From Cytidiella melzeri (Eukaryota > Basidiomycota > Agaricomycetes > Polyporales > Irpicaceae), in contig JABYQR010000091.1 in NCBI GenBank assembly GCA_022592445.1, positions 62,001 to 126,000 on the forward strand: a DNA stretch of 64,000 bases, in the 5' to 3' direction. The translations under genes were made by a program, and so were the position numbers. Positions within the stretch are counted from its first letter, which is position 1, and every line of letters begins with the position of its first letter. Below the pieces are notes generated by a model. It was not told the DNA's origin, did no database searches, and was given only the letters and a program-made list of their open reading frames with translations. Positions 1 through 13,145 of the stretch are shown here, in pieces.

Positions 1-3000
1 CTCCCAATCGACTGTCATCAGACTGCTGAGTCCTGTTCTCATGCATAGACAAGACATGCCTCTCCGTTCGTGACGTTGAAGGCGGGACCGACATGGGCCC
101 TGAGACATCTGCGTGCTCAGAGACGTCGCTGCGATCGTCATGAGCCGACATTCTCCTCTTCATCGAACGAGTGACCCGTACAGTTGTATCCGGCTCTGCT
201 CCAGAAGCAGGTACCTGCTCGCCAGATCTTGTCCGTTTGGCTCGATGGTCTCTCTCTACGGCACAGTGCTCAGATCCTAGCACGTTCGAGTTCCACATAG
301 TACAAAACTTACTGGTTTTCGAACTAGCGACCGCGATGCGTTTTCCTAGCACAGACGTACTCGAACCCTGCGACACGCAAAGTGAACAATGGGGACAATC
401 AAGAGAGGTCGACAATCACCTCTCCTCTATCCTGCTCGAGCTCGTGGTTTCCGTCTGCTGTCTTTGTCCTTAATGTAGTTATAGGGATAGGAACCTCCGA
501 TGACGACACTGGTGCTTGAGACTCATGTCCATCGATGACTCGCCCCACCTCACCGATATGGCTCGTCGCGTGCTGCTGAGCAGTTACCCCATCGCGCAAG
601 TCGCCCGTCTCCTTCTCGCCCACCGCATTCCCTGTCGAAGCCGTCTGTCGGTACCACATCTCAAAACTCTGCTCATCCCCCTCAGGCTGGGAGTCCGGAA
701 TGACGACACTCTACCCACATATGAAATCATCAATGAGCATCATAAGCATCCACACAATCAAAGTTAGATATCATACTACATCTTGGGACTGCGAGTCTTT
801 GGGCAAGTACGCCGGCCGGTCCCCTCCATACGCATCATAAATCGCACACAGGCTGGTCTTCAGCTTCTCCGGTAGCTGCTCTCCGTTATCGTTGTCGAGA
901 TCGAGCCGACTCGATATCCTATCCCAGAAGCTCTTGAACGTAAGCGGGCCTATTGCTTCCTTACGGATGTTCTCAAAAGGCGCACACAAGTATTCTTCGA
1001 GATCGCGGAGCACCTGCACTGAATCCACAGCGCGGTAGAGGCTGTCCAGGGAGTTGCAGTAGAAGCCCATAATCTATGTGAAACAAACAAAGGCATAAGC
1101 CCAGAACGACCAGTAGTGCAAAATGGGAGACATATACACACATGTTGGTCGTATTCGTCGTCAGATACAAGATCAGGCCCAGTCTGGATCCACAAACGCA
1201 TGCCTGCCTGCAGCGACCTCAGAACAGGGACAATCGAACCAGCGGAACACGTCGATATAGACTGTGACAGAGCGTCAATAACGTTAATTGCAGGGTAAAT
1301 GTCTTGGGATTGGATTGGGTATAGTCGAATGTAGTCGTCGACTCGTTGGAGTAATGTGAGTGGAATTGTGATTCCGTCGTTGAATCGCATGTATGACAGT
1401 AGACAGAGGAGGAGGTCCGCGGTACTGTAAGACCAGGCTCAGTGACATGTGACTGTGTGCTAGTAAAAAGCATACTCACACGGTGGAGAAGTGTCTGGAG
1501 AGTTCTTCGAGGACAGAGTTCACAGAATAGCCAGTTTCGCCTGCACAAAGCACGGCGAAACTGAACAAATTAGTCCAAATTGTTCGCTGAGCATCAGCTG
1601 GTGTGGCAAATCTTTCCAACAGGTCAGTATAAACTCCAACGTGCACAATTGCATGCTAGCCACGTACTTCCAAGGCACAGAAAGGAAGACAGCCGTCGAC
1701 TGCCATGCTGGAGTAGGGTTTCTCAACGTCCACAGTGGAGCAACCGAAAACCACAGCTCTCCCGCCTTGTGCGATAAAACCACATCTTCCGAAGTCGCCG
1801 CTATACTCCCCAGCATATCCGGCTTCCCGGAAAAGCTCAAATCAATGCACAATTCTCGGTACGCCTCCAATGTATCCCCGGGTTCATCGGACCCGCGGCT
1901 GCTGAGTAAAACCCGCAGAATGCTCTCAGCAGCGTCTTGAAGCCACGGCACAGCAAACACGCGCTTCATGACCATCCACAGCTGTTTAGCTGAGCCCAGC
2001 TGCACGAATCGATGAATGTCCCACGCGAGAAAGTCCTTGACAATGCTTAGAACACGAGAGGAGTAGTCGGGAGTGAACGTCAGATGGTCGTAGCTCGGGG
2101 TCAGCTGTGCTTGCGCTAGCAAAAGCGTTTGCCAGACGTGCAGAATGTCACTCTGATGGAAAGTGAGTCAACGAAATGAGTGAGCCAAGGTTGGTGCGCT
2201 GTGTAGATTGTGAAAAACAGCCCTACCATCAGATGAAGCACTCTGTCGTCTGTGAAAACGCGCCTGGCTGCCAGAACCCACACTTCGAGAAGCTGTTCCC
2301 AATGTTCCTCGACTTCAGCTCGACAGAGAGACCGTATAGAACCGACATGAAACGGCTTCACTCGTTTCTCGAGACCAGCGAGGTGTCGAAGTTCTGCTTC
2401 CACAATGGTTCCGTCGAGCAGCTCCTGCGGCAGAACGGCAGCCGAGTCCCACACGGACAGCAGCTCCCTCCTTGAAGTCTCATCGCCAACATCACTCGTC
2501 AGTCGTCCAAGAACAGCAACACCTTCCGAGAAGAGTCGTCTGTGCGGGTGCTCCAACAGCCCTCTCAAGACGTTAATCGTCCTAACGACATCAGCGTTGC
2601 GAGGCAGACGATTCGCCAACGCAGGCGCGAACGGTTTCTCGTTCTTCCCCAGTAGCGCACATACTAACCACGCCCCAACCCCTTCCACCTGAGCCTGCTT
2701 GATATCATCTGTAGCCCGCTGCCTCAGCACGTTCCGCCAGTCATGGTCCCCTTCCATTGCTTTGCTACGCGGCATGTACGGCGTGAGCGAGAAGTTCCAT
2801 ATGAGACAGCGCCACACGATGCCGTGCAAGCACGCCTGGGGTTTCCACGGATGAGCGACGGCGACGACGGGTATGGTTTTTACAATGAGCTTTAGGTGGT
2901 CTGGCTCGGTCAGAGCTGCGGGGCCGACGAGGATCGTTAGGCATGCAAGCATGGAGAACGCCCAGCCGACGTTGGGCCCCGGTTTGGTGTCTGGCGCAAG

Positions 3001-4091
3001 TGGGATCTCAGCAAGTAGTAGGTCCAGAAGACCGAGTTTGGTGACGTTTTTGTTATTGTCCTTCTTCCGTTGGATCTCTTGGGCCTGGATGAACCTCAAT
3101 GTTCTTCGCCAGATCGTCGACCGTAGCTGCTCGTACTCGGACGGAGAAGTAAAGCCTGGCGCCTCGACTTTGTAAGATAGAACGACAGCGTGTGCGTACC
3201 CCACGAGTGCGCTCCCGGCCCCAAGACGAACAAGTAGACTTCGGGATACCAAGAAACTGAGCACTTGCTCGAAGAGCTTGAGTGCAGGGGAGAGAAAGAT
3301 AAACGCGTGAGCTGAGAGCAGGTTGTGCAATGCCTTTGAAGAGATGCGGTTTCTTCAGGAACATTCTCATCACGCATTTGAAGCTAATAAATATCCAGAC
3401 CTTCAAAGAATCAGCGATCATGCGTTCGTCCTGAGGCAGAGGACCATCGCAAGCCATATTTGCAGCAACGACATTTACAAGCACTTGCTGTTTCTTTCGT
3501 GCGATGGCCTCCGGAATGTGCAGTGCAGTTAGGGCATAAAGTGCAAGCGAGCGCGTCTTGGACTCTCCAGGAGTCAATACCACAGAGACCTGAAGCACCG
3601 CCAACACCGCGTCCAGCATGACTTCCAAATCGCGCACTACGCCAACCTTTGAGTTTAACAGACGCAGGTCCAACCAATCGAAACGCACCAAGGAACAACG
3701 AACTGAGCGACGCAGACCCAAACAGCGCCGACGCGACGCGAATCGCATTCTGCGCCACCTGCGCTTCCTGGCGCAGATACCGGTACTTGTCCTCAGACAC
3801 AGCAGCCAAATACCGCACGGTACTGCCTGTGTCCTGTAGAGCACGCTCGACGTCGCGTTTGAGGCATAAAGCGAGCTCTGGTGCGTGTGAGCGGAGGTGC
3901 AGCAGATCCGGGGAGAGTGGTGCGTCGGCAAGGCCGTTGAGGGTGGCGAGGGATTTTATGCGGGTGTAGAAGAGAGCGTAGGCTTGGGAGATATCGTGTT
4001 GTGTGATGTCGTGGTCGTCTGAGAGGCTCGAGAGGAGGGTGGCGAGGGGGGATTTGAAGGAGTTGGATGTCACGCCTTGATCTCCATCCAT
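1..4091 (-). CDS. Rif1-like telomere/replication-timing protein (3' end outside window)
   Basis: A long multi-exon minus-strand gene starts with MDGDQGV at 4091 and leaves the window at base 1. The first residues, SPLATLLSSLSDD followed by a helical stretch, resemble the start of Rif1 proteins (SPLAPLLETL in the human one, from memory). The next roughly 1,000 residues are alpha-helical and HEAT-like, with no catalytic motif. From about 770 down to 1 the frame becomes polar and rich in Ser, Arg and Asp, as in the disordered Rif1 tail. That tail stays open to the edge after an intron near 400-470. Rif1 acts at telomeres and recruits PP1 phosphatase to control origin firing. I saw no convincing PP1-docking pair in the visible tail. 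Another HEAT-repeat protein is possible; the gene model is firmer than the name. Confidence 0.55.
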
Positions 4092-4497
4092 GTAGTACTC
4101 AGGGCGGGAAGGAGGATGAACCAGAAGTATATACACGATGGCACAGTCAAGAACAGACCATATGCATCATTATGCCCCGGTGTTGAACGTTGAACGTCAA
4201 GTCGTGGCCTTAGCAGAACACGCTTGGTGAACCTTGTGAAGGACTGAACCGGTCGGAGACGGCCCGGGGCGGAAACCCCAATTCCCGGCGGTACTTTCTG
4301 ACTATTTGTTACTGCTCAGGGTGCTACCTAGTACCTACGACTGTTTCTCACCAGCAGCCAAAGGTATGACTCTCGTTTTACAGCTCCCGCACGAAAACAC
4401 AAGGCAATCGGTACCGTCACGGTGACTCTTTCTCGCACAACCTCGAGAGATATTTACAGGCTCACTCACTTTCGCCCTTCCTCTAGACACCGTGACG
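4092..4497. promoter_or_regulatory. Divergent promoter region, RIF1-like / BNA7-like
   Basis: This 406-base gap separates two divergent starts, so it should hold both promoters. A TATA-like tatata lies near 4128, about 40 bases from the minus-strand start. Bases 4412-4424 contain a small GTCAC..GTGAC palindrome. I see no coding potential here. Confidence 0.4.
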
Positions 4498-5402
4498 ATG
4501 GCTGATAACACCAGCATTCGCGAATTCCTCAACCTCCCTTACATCTCCAATTCGGATGACAAATACCACCAGTTTGACCTCTACGTCCCAGAGGCCAAGC
4601 CGTCCAGCCAGGCAGTTGCACCTCCCCTGCTCATATTCGTGCACGGCGGAGCGTGGAGATCGTGAGTCTTCCCACAGACCACACAGCCTTACTTACCCAC
4701 AACACACCCAGCGAAGACAAGGCAGACCACAGCCGTCTCGCATCCCGCCTTGCCTCTTTGACATCCTTCCCCGTCGCTGTCCCAAACTACCGCCTCACCA
4801 CCCCTTCCACCCCAGACCTCCGCCACCCATCTCACACCGAAGACCTCCACACCTTCCTCAACTTCCTCCTCGACTGGCCAGGTCCACAACCGAACACCTA
4901 CAACCCCAGCGCTCTCTATGCCATCGGTCACAGCTGCTCCGCACACATGCTCACCTCTATATTCCTCTCCCCCTCCTCCCCAACACACACCTCCATCCCT
5001 ACCCTCGTACCCTCCCCCCGTCTGTTATCCTCCATAAAAGCCTTCATCCTCTCCTCCGGTATATACGACATCGATCTCCTCCTCCGTTCCTTTCCCGCCT
5101 ACAAAGCATGGTTCATCGCCGACACGTTCGGCACGCACGACTCGTACGCTCCCTGGAGCACAATGGACCGAGAACTCCGAAAAGGCCTGAACGCCAATTG
5201 CAAGTGGTTCGTCATTCACTCCACGGGTGACACCCTGGTGGATGTCATACAGAGCGAGGGGATGCTGAGCCAATTGAGGCAACAGGGTGTGGATGATGTC
5301 GAGTTGAACAGGGAGCTGACGGAAGAACATAACGATACACTCAAGGGAGATGTGTATCCGGGCATTGTTAGCAGGTTCGTGTTAGGCTGTGAGAATAAGT
5401 GA
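4498..5402 (+). CDS. BNA7: Kynurenine formamidase (arylformamidase), alpha/beta hydrolase
   Basis: Two exons (4498-4661 and 4712-5402) around a 50-base intron encode about 284 residues. The family's HGGAW oxyanion motif is split by the intron, just after the Trp-Arg. The nucleophile elbow is GHSCS (Ser129). An acidic residue in STGDTLVD (Asp228) and a His in EEHND (His261) complete a plausible Ser-Asp-His triad. The length and HGGAW motif fit the fungal Bna7 enzymes, which hydrolyse N-formylkynurenine to kynurenine in cytosolic tryptophan breakdown and NAD synthesis. There is no signal peptide. The ATG at 4498 was chosen because it opens the frame directly after a pyrimidine-rich leader. A related HGGAW esterase with another substrate cannot be excluded. 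Confidence 0.75.
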
Positions 5403-5692
5403 CCGATCATGCGCAGACAGGAAGTACCTAGATCCTGGCCAGAACTGGTGTATTGTATCTGTAGCTTTGAGCATAGAAAATGGGTTTCCAGATTAAATCG
5501 AATTAAAAGGGTATCACAAAGAAAAGAGTAGTAAGAGCTATGTAAGCCGTACGGTAGTCGATAGTAAAGCGGCCGAAATAATGAACAAAATAGATGAAAC
5601 AAAGAATCGTCCTTCGTCCGTTCCATAGATCGTGAGAGTAGCATATAATATAATAAGCATTCGAGCTGGAGACCTGCGTTTTGCTTGATCGC

Positions 5693-7041
5693 CTACTTCT
5701 TGTTGCCAAATACGACACCGAGGACGATGGCGATGACGGCGATAACAAGGAGGAATATGAAGAAGCAGATCCAGCGTTTTCGGCGAGCGGAGCGAGCGTG
5801 GTCGACGGCTTTTTCAGTCTGCTCCAAGCTAGCACATGAAAGTTTTGTGAGTTCAAGCCGTAGCGAGAAACAGAGACACCTGCATACCCTTGACGAGTAT
5901 CTTCCTCCACTCTTCCAGCTTGAGTGTCAATCGTGTTGATCATCTCGTCTTGTTGGTTGACCAAGACGCTCATCTGCGAAGAGTATTAGAGAGAGGCCAA
6001 CACACCGCTAGAAACAGACTCACGTCATTGAACAGCTGCGCGAGCTCCTCAAGGGTACGCTCTATTCTCTGAATATCGGCGTGACGATCCTGGACCTCCT
6101 TGTAAGCAGCGCGGGACGCTCCGTATTCCGAAGAGTTCGACAGCTGTATGTCGAATATCAGCTACAAGTAAAGTATGAGAGAGAGAGAGAGAGCATGCAA
6201 CAACGCACAGCCTGAGCGAAGATCTGGTCACCAGAGCCCGACGTATCATTGACAACAGCGTTGATTTCCTCAGTAGTGGCGTTGGGCTTGACTTGGAGGA
6301 CGTTAGGCCCTCCTTTCACTTCGCCAAACAGCGAGCGTAGAACGCACCAATGCGGAACTGTCTCTCAACTCTCTGTTTGTACCTCGCTCTGTGATCCCGT
6401 TCCACCTGCTGATAATTCTGCAACGCCTCCACAAATTTTGACCGCGCGAAATCCGTCTTTGTGTTCCCAAACCCTCCTCGTCAGCACACAAACCTTAGAT
6501 TCAATACACATTGCGCGCTCACTCTGTTCTTCCGGATTCTCGCATCCTGGCCAGGCTGAACAGGCTCAGACTCCAACGACTGTATTCGCTTCTTGATGCT
6601 GTTCCCCAGCTCGCGGGTTTCGTTGACGAGGTCTTCGAGCAACGCTGCGTTTTGGCGGTTCGCGCCTTCGTCGGTGCTGTTCAACGTCTTGGAGTGGAGG
6701 TCGCTGATACGCGAGATGTTCGCGCTGTACGTGCCAATCGCGTCTTGAACAGACGTTATCTAGTAATCAACATTGAAGACCGTGAGTTGTAGGGAGGCTA
6801 AAGAAACGATGGGAAGCATACCTCGGTGTAGAACGCTGTCATCGCATTCGTCCCGTTCGTTGGAGGTCCATTGCCGTTCAGCGGAGACGTGACACGATCA
6901 GGAGTGTGCACGGCCCCCATCTCGAGGTCGCCTTGCCCGCCTTGCCTTTGAGCCTGCGAAACACAGTCAGTCCACTTTGAACAGGCGGCGTACGAACGTC
7001 CTCAAGCTCACCCGCAGCTGTGCTAGCCTGTCTCGCGCCAT
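5693..7041 (-). CDS. Plasma-membrane syntaxin (Qa-SNARE, Sso1/2-like)
   Basis: About six exons encode a classical syntaxin. It starts MARDRLAQLR, then a low-complexity linker, then an N-terminal helical (Habc) bundle containing NETRELGNSIKKRI. The SNARE helix includes LAQLFNDMSVLVNQQDEMI with the zero-layer Gln. A C-terminal hydrophobic anchor (WICFFIFLLVIAVIAIVLG) precedes the last residues FGNKK. This is the layout of the exocytic t-SNARE Sso1/Sso2, which pairs with Sec9 and a v-SNARE to fuse secretory vesicles at the plasma membrane. One intron contains a (GA)8 run on the plus strand (6177-6193), which serves as the polypyrimidine tract on the transcribed strand. Assignment to Sso rather than another Qa-SNARE is an inference from overall similarity. 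Confidence 0.8.
6177..6193. repeat. (GA)8 microsatellite in a syntaxin intron
   Basis: A pure GA dinucleotide run. On the minus (coding) strand it reads as CT repeats shortly before the intron's TTGTAG acceptor, so it forms the polypyrimidine tract. Confidence 0.85.
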
Positions 7042-7430
7042 TGCTGAAGGGGTATCTCAGGGAGAAAAAATAGAGATACGGAGGAAAAAAGGGAGCACAG
7101 AAAGACAGCGAGGGCGACGGTGCTCGACGAGGCAGTCGAGAAGGCAGCTGGGCGCCTGAGACAGTTTATGGGCGGTTTTGTTCGCGCAAGCAGAGAGGCT
7201 GACACTAGAGGCATTACGCCATGTGCGCAGCCCCCGCCTCAATTACTTGCCTTGGAACTCCTCCTGCTGTGCGGTTCATCGCCCTGGTGCAAGTACAGCC
7301 AGTCAAAAGGCGGTGAGTATAGATAGAATCTGCATCTACAACAACGACAGCAAAGTACTACAGAGCGATACATAGCATGTTATAACAACCCAGTAGAGTA
7401 GAAGAAAAGACAGTCCGTACTATGTTTGAA
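7042..7430. other. Intergenic region, SFI1-like 3' end to syntaxin 5' end
   Basis: Both neighbours are on the minus strand, so this 389-base gap holds the SFI1-like 3' UTR and the syntaxin promoter. I see no gene, RNA gene or repeat in it. Confidence 0.4.
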
Positions 7431-10400
7431 TCAAGGTGGTTCGCGAGACGCAAACGAACCCAGGTCCGTAGGTGGTTGTGACCGCAGTTGCAGTCCCCGC
7501 AGTTCTTGCCAGAGCTTTCCCCTACCAATCTCCTCTGTCTCTCCGGCTGTGCTTGGTGGCGCGGTCGCCGCAGTCAGGCGAATAAATTTCGAGGGCTCAG
7601 GCCGGCGTTTGGAATAACCATAAGATGAAGTCGTTCGTGCAGGACTAGGGTCTCGAACAGTACTCGCACGCGCAGATAACTTGGGACGCGTAGGGCTTGT
7701 GGTGGATAATTTAGCACGACTGACGCGGTCTGGGGATCTTGACCGCTGGGAAAGGAGACTGGCTATTCCAAGTCTGCCCTTGTACAACCCTGTGGTTGTC
7801 GGTGGTCGCTCTGAAGACAAACCAGCGGCGTCAGATGGAGGGCTAGCAGATCGCGCCAAAAGTCGTCCAGGCGCTGCTGCAGGCTTCGAGGCGGTAATTG
7901 ACCGCGGGGATGAACTGTTTTGTCTTGGAGCCGCCGTAGGAAGACGGAGATATCGAGCACGCCTGTGACAGAAACACAGTCAGGTGCAAAAACACTCAGC
8001 CTGCAACTGTACAATACGTACGCGACCGCCTTAAGCTCAATCTTCGTCTTGTATGCTTGCATCCATCTTTCAAACGCCTTGCCTACGCGCGAAGTCAAGA
8101 TTGTTTTCGCGGGGATAGTTCGAGAGAGTACGTACCCAACACAGACACACGATCCTTCTCACGCGCCTCCCTAGCTTGCAATACTCTCGGCATGGCGTCT
8201 CGCCACGTCGACCAAAAGCGAGCTTTGAGGTGTGAAGCATGGAAGCGCACCGCAGGTAGTGACTATGGACAGTACCAGTCAGTCTCCATCTTGTTGTTCG
8301 AAATGATTGGACCTACTTTGGTTTTTGAGTGCCAAATCCCAAACGCTCTGAAGACAAGATTTTGCTGGTTCTGGACGAGGAAAGCGTCCGCCTAGGTGGG
8401 CTCTTTCAGATCTGCGGCGTTGCATAGAATGTGAGAAAAACATACCATAGGTTGAAGGCGAATATCAAGGTAACGTTCTCGCCACGCATCCCATGCTCCC
8501 GCAACGACTGTCAACTGGAGCTCCTCCTCCTTCTGCTGAAGCAGAAGACGGCGGTGACGAGATTTACGTGCACTTGCGAGCCAGCGATAGAACATCTTCC
8601 GCATGCTCTCTGTATAATTGTGTGTCAATCCCCTTCACGCCGTGTTACTCTGCTGTGATCTTACCTTCGCGTTTGACGTCCTGATAGCTCTCCATGAGAC
8701 TCAACTCTTCAACATGGCGGATGCAAACACCTTTCCACTTCTTGAAAGCAGCACTGTGCATACATATCAGTACGGTAGCGTAGCGTGTAGCAAGCGTAGT
8801 GACCAACGCTAGAGTAGTCTTGTCGTATCTAGAAGCTACCTCCAGCTCTCGGAACTTCAAGTCTGCGACCCGATTGGTCCAATGAGTCAAGGCCACGGCG
8901 AGGATCCGCTGCAGATCGGGGGAGTGAGTGTGCTGCGGGATACAGTGAACGAGGCAAACATACTTGGTCCACTCGCTGCGAAACCATGTCCTGCGAGAGC
9001 TGCATCTGCCGTTGCGCCTGCATGCGTTCCAACCAGTCTATACAGCAGGGTGAGATGACCTTGATGACACGGATTTGAGATTTGAGAACTCACCCGTCAT
9101 ATAGGTGCGAAGAATGCGTCTTTCGAAGACCATGACTTTCTGCTCTCTACGTTTCTCAGCTAGATGCTCCTGCCACCTCCTCCACGCGTTCCGCATAGTA
9201 AAGTACTTCTCCACAAGTTTCGCTTGTTTGACGAGCTTCAACTTGGCCCGAAGTTGCAAACGCCAGACGAGAACCATCTTGAATTGAAGCTGTACAGAGT
9301 GGTAGTGAACCGCGAAAGCCTGGGCATTCTGATGAGTGGTATACACTTGATGCCATCTCTGCAGCGAACCGGTTGCAAGTGTCGATGATGAACGAAGGGA
9401 AAAGCTGAGAGCACGATCTGTATATAATTATTCAATAAGACGAAAGATACACTACACAAGACACCAACCTTCAAGTTGTCTGTTCTGGGCCAATCGCTGG
9501 TACCATGCGCTCCATTTCCGTTTCAGAAGTCGAGTAGCCTTGACACGCTCAAGAAGCTTGCCTCGTTCATGAGCTTTCCACACTCGCCAAACAGCACGAA
9601 TAAGGACATCGTTCTGTCGCGCCTTGTACTTTTCAGCTCTGCGCTCCAAAGCCTGCAACAAAAAAATAGGCGTAAGAGCTGAGACAATGTCTAGGCGGCA
9701 AGATAAACGTGCCCTAGTACGCCCTTGCGCTGACTGCCACCTGCCGAACATGCGTTTTACTACCAAGTGGTCATAGTGCTCATCCGCAAGTTGTTTGGAC
9801 CTCCTACGGAAAGTTCAGCGTCCACTGAAGAAAGAAAATCTGTCCAGCTCACATCCGGCTCTTCCAAGCATCCATGACATTTGAGAGTATCCGAAGCCCT
9901 ACCCTCTCAGCCATCGCTGCTTCAGCTTTTCTCATCTCGATGGACCTTCGCCACAAATCCCAGCACCTCTCTTTCTGCAGCTTCATCCTTGCTGCGACAA
10001 ATTGATCTGCAGCTCCCTCCAGACGATCCACTTTCACCGACTTCATTCTCCATTTCTGGTATAATCTCAAGACCAATTTCTGCGAATAATGCTGCTCTGA
10101 GATATGTGAACGGTATGACTGTCTCCATTTTGCCCACGCATCCTTCTTCAGCTTCATATCGTGACGATCACGCACAGTCTTCATCCGCATCCGCATGTCG
10201 TTGCGCCACTGGGTCTGTTTCCTCTCTCTCAGCTTGACTCGCCAGAGTTGCACCGCAGCTTTGAGGCGACGGCCATCAGAGAGTACAGCAACTCTTCGGT
10301 ACAGCTCACGACGCGCAGCTGTCCTGGTGCGCCAGTTATGAAGCGCAAGTCGAACGATCAGGTTGTCCCTCGCCTGGGAAATCTGTTCGTTGGTAGTCTA

Positions 10401-11566
10401 AAGGTCCAAGAGAAGGTAATTTTTTCATTGGCTTGGATGCGGCGAGACTGAAGATATTGACGTACAACTATCCACTGGTGGCCCTGCTTCCACACTTCCC
10501 AGCAGCGTTCTTGAAGCCTCTCCTCACGGAATCGATCCGCCTCCTTTTCGTCCTGCGCCATCTTGATTTTGTTCCACGCATCTTCTTCGTTGAGGACGGC
10601 GCTTCTGCGTTCTCGTGCTTGCAAAATAGCAGCACGGGCAGCAGCAGGAGCCACATGAGAGGTAGAGGCCTGGCTTGTACTTGATGAAGCTTGAGTATGA
10701 GCTCGTGCTAGCACCCGCAAAGGGGTATACGAGGCTTTGCTGACGCTGTCCAACTCACGAGTGGCAGCGTTGTATGAAGGCGGGACAGATGAAGATGCCT
10801 GGGCAGTTTCCACTGTAACGTCAGAGGTCTCTGCATCCCAAGCAGTAGCAGCGCGAGAGAAAGGACGCAGGGTTTTCTTGTATGCGGGTGTGCCGACTCT
10901 GGTAGCCTGAGCTGTACTAGGTGGCTCATTTTGCGAGTCGGTGACATTTGTCAGAGTAGGAGATGCAGGGCGACGGGTAGGTATAGCGCGAGCGCGATGG
11001 CGGGGAATAGGGGTTGCGTCGAGGTCTGGGTCTGTGGGACCTTTCGCGTCAGATGCAGTCTCATCCTGGTGCGAATGTAGGGTGAGCGCGTCGTCGTCTC
11101 TCTCAATGGCTTTGAGAGCACCAGTAAGCCGCGTCAGGACCTTGACTCTGCTACTCTGCGGGGGAGGTGGGCGGATTGCTGGCTCCTTCGTTCGCAACTT
11201 GCCATCATCACGACATTGCTGGTCCCTCACCATCTTCCACTTGTCTCCCCAGTTCCTCCCCTTCAAAGTCCCGAGCTTGAGAAGTTTGCCATAGTAAACC
11301 ACTTCGTGCTGAGGATCGAGTCCACGTTCTTGTAGTGTGTCATTGTAGGCTTTGAATATAGTCAAAAAGGTTGTCGCAGATGGTCCGGCTTTCGCAATCA
11401 CCGTGTCAATGAAGTCAATTTCCTCGGGAGACAGTGCAGCTGGTTCTGGAGCAGACGCGACAGAAGATCGCGAGTTGCTCAGTATCTCTTCGGCTGCTGT
11501 TATAGTGGGATTTTTCAAGGCCGACCTCAACGGTGGCGAAGCTCTTGTTGGTCGGAATCGAGACAT
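7431..11566 (-). CDS. SFI1: Sfi1-like spindle pole body/centrin-binding protein
   Basis: A long minus-strand gene with many small introns, from MSRFRPTRASPP at 11566 to a stop at 7431. The N-terminal third is polar and probably disordered, apart from a short helical segment (EEIDFIDTVIAKAG). The rest is a rod of repeated aromatic-x-x-Trp units. Examples are WDAWRERYL, FKKWKGVCI, WRRWQEHLA, WRVWKAHER, FGRWQSAQG, WDLWRRSIE, WAKWRQSYR, YQKWRMKSV and WEVWKQGHQ, with at least twelve in all. This repeat defines Sfi1, a long helix that binds centrin (Cdc31) at each repeat and builds the half-bridge for spindle pole duplication. The C-terminal residues are Ser/Arg/Pro-rich. Exact exon borders between repeats were not all resolved. 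Confidence 0.8.
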
Positions 11567-13145
11567 TGGCCCTAAGAGCTCAGAAGGGCAGCATTGCTTT
11601 CCAGCGTTGTTTGTGAGGTTTCGCGGTGAGGAAGAGTAAGCACGGAAAGAGGGACGCGCATCAACGCGCTATCCCGTGGTCGCGTCGGACGCGTGGAAGT
11701 CACGTGAGCTAATGTCGGGCCACGGAACTTCAGGCCTTCAGGCCGAGGTCGAACTTGAACTTGCCCAAGGCAGACACCCATCTTACGGACTGCACGACCC
11801 GCTCACAGCTTAAACGACCCCGCACGCTACTCTCCACATATTTTCTCCAATACTCATGTGCAGCTACTCAGCGCGAAAAAGGTCCTTGAATGATGAAGGC
11901 ACAACTCAGACGTTGTACCCACTCTCGACAAGTTTCAAGACGTATACCACCACGTACAGTAGCGTCAGCGTCGCGTTCAGTCGGGGCAAGCCACTATAAT
12001 AGAGATGCAGCGAGTAAAGGTTGCGCTGACCTGGTCACTTGAGGCTTCACAATGCAGAGGCTATCACAGCTAAACATAGGTCCTAGGAAAGTAGCAAAAC
12101 CGATTTTTTCACGAGTATCATTAAAACTCAAGAAGACAGAAAATGCGGAGCTGGAGAGAGACGGAACATCAGAGTGGATGGCCACAGTAATCGGGAGCAA
12201 GGGTCAGATGTCTCAAAGACCTTCTGCTTGTCGAATGGATTGTAATCATTAAACAAGCAGAAGGTCTCCAAGACGCCGTAAGGCATATAGCCTTGCCGTT
12301 ACTGGGAGCCACTCGTTACCTGATTCAACGGGTCAACGGGAAGGCACAGCGAGCGCACAGGAGGTCGTCAGGCTATAGACGCGAACAGCCCCTGCATAGG
12401 CGAGATCAGGAGCGATGAGACACGGCATAGGTGGAAAAGTACGGTATGACCTCCTTTGCTCCTATAACGGCAAGGCTTACTGCCGATGGATGTAGATACG
12501 CCGAGCAGGTGGCAACATAACGACACTGTCCGTGCGATCATCAGAGAGCATTGGTAAAGTCAGGCAGACGTCTTCAGACAATCGTGACAGCAGGTATACG
12601 AGTTTGCATCAACACGATTGGCCTGTATTATCACACATCGCACAAATGATGGATTACACGGTTGAACAGTCGCCGAAAATTCGACTGTAACGATATGGGT
12701 GGCAGAAGTGTTTTTCTCCACACACATTTTGAATCTCTAGTTGTGTTGCTATTACATGTGACTATACTAGTACTTGATACACGTAGATAATCCTTCCATG
12801 AAGTGTACGGGGTATCAATGCTATTTACATGGGAAAGCTGTAAACTACACACTCAACAGCACCCCGCTCGCAAATTCTCCTCATGGAATGCCAACAAGCT
12901 TGTAGCAAGCCAAGAGAAGCGAGGGATGCTAGGGTGTCGGTGGTAACCCGTCAGGGGGATCCATAATGAACCCTCGTTGAGCGCCGCGCGTTTACCAGTA
13001 GCGTCCAAGGTGGTTCCGACTCGACGAAAGGCCGGTGCCCTGCACAAATGAAGAGGACATTTAGCTGCGCAGATGTACACTGTCACATGAAAGACTTACC
13101 TGCGTCAAAGCTGTCAAATAAGCGCGACAACGGCCGTGCACGCAG
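11567..13145. other. Long intergenic region with one perfect hairpin
   Basis: This 1.6 kb lies upstream of the SFI1-like start and downstream of the BTB gene stop. Short open frames occur, but none has a recognisable protein, codon pattern or intron structure. The only distinct structure is the inverted repeat at 12217-12267, listed separately. Confidence 0.4.
12217..12267. repeat. 15-bp perfect inverted repeat, 21-nt loop
   Basis: The arm agaccttctgcttgt (12217-12231) is repeated exactly in reverse complement at 12253-12267. The transcript of either strand could fold into a 15-bp stem with a 21-nt loop. It lies about 650 bases upstream of the SFI1-like start and far from any coding exon. 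Confidence 0.8.
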
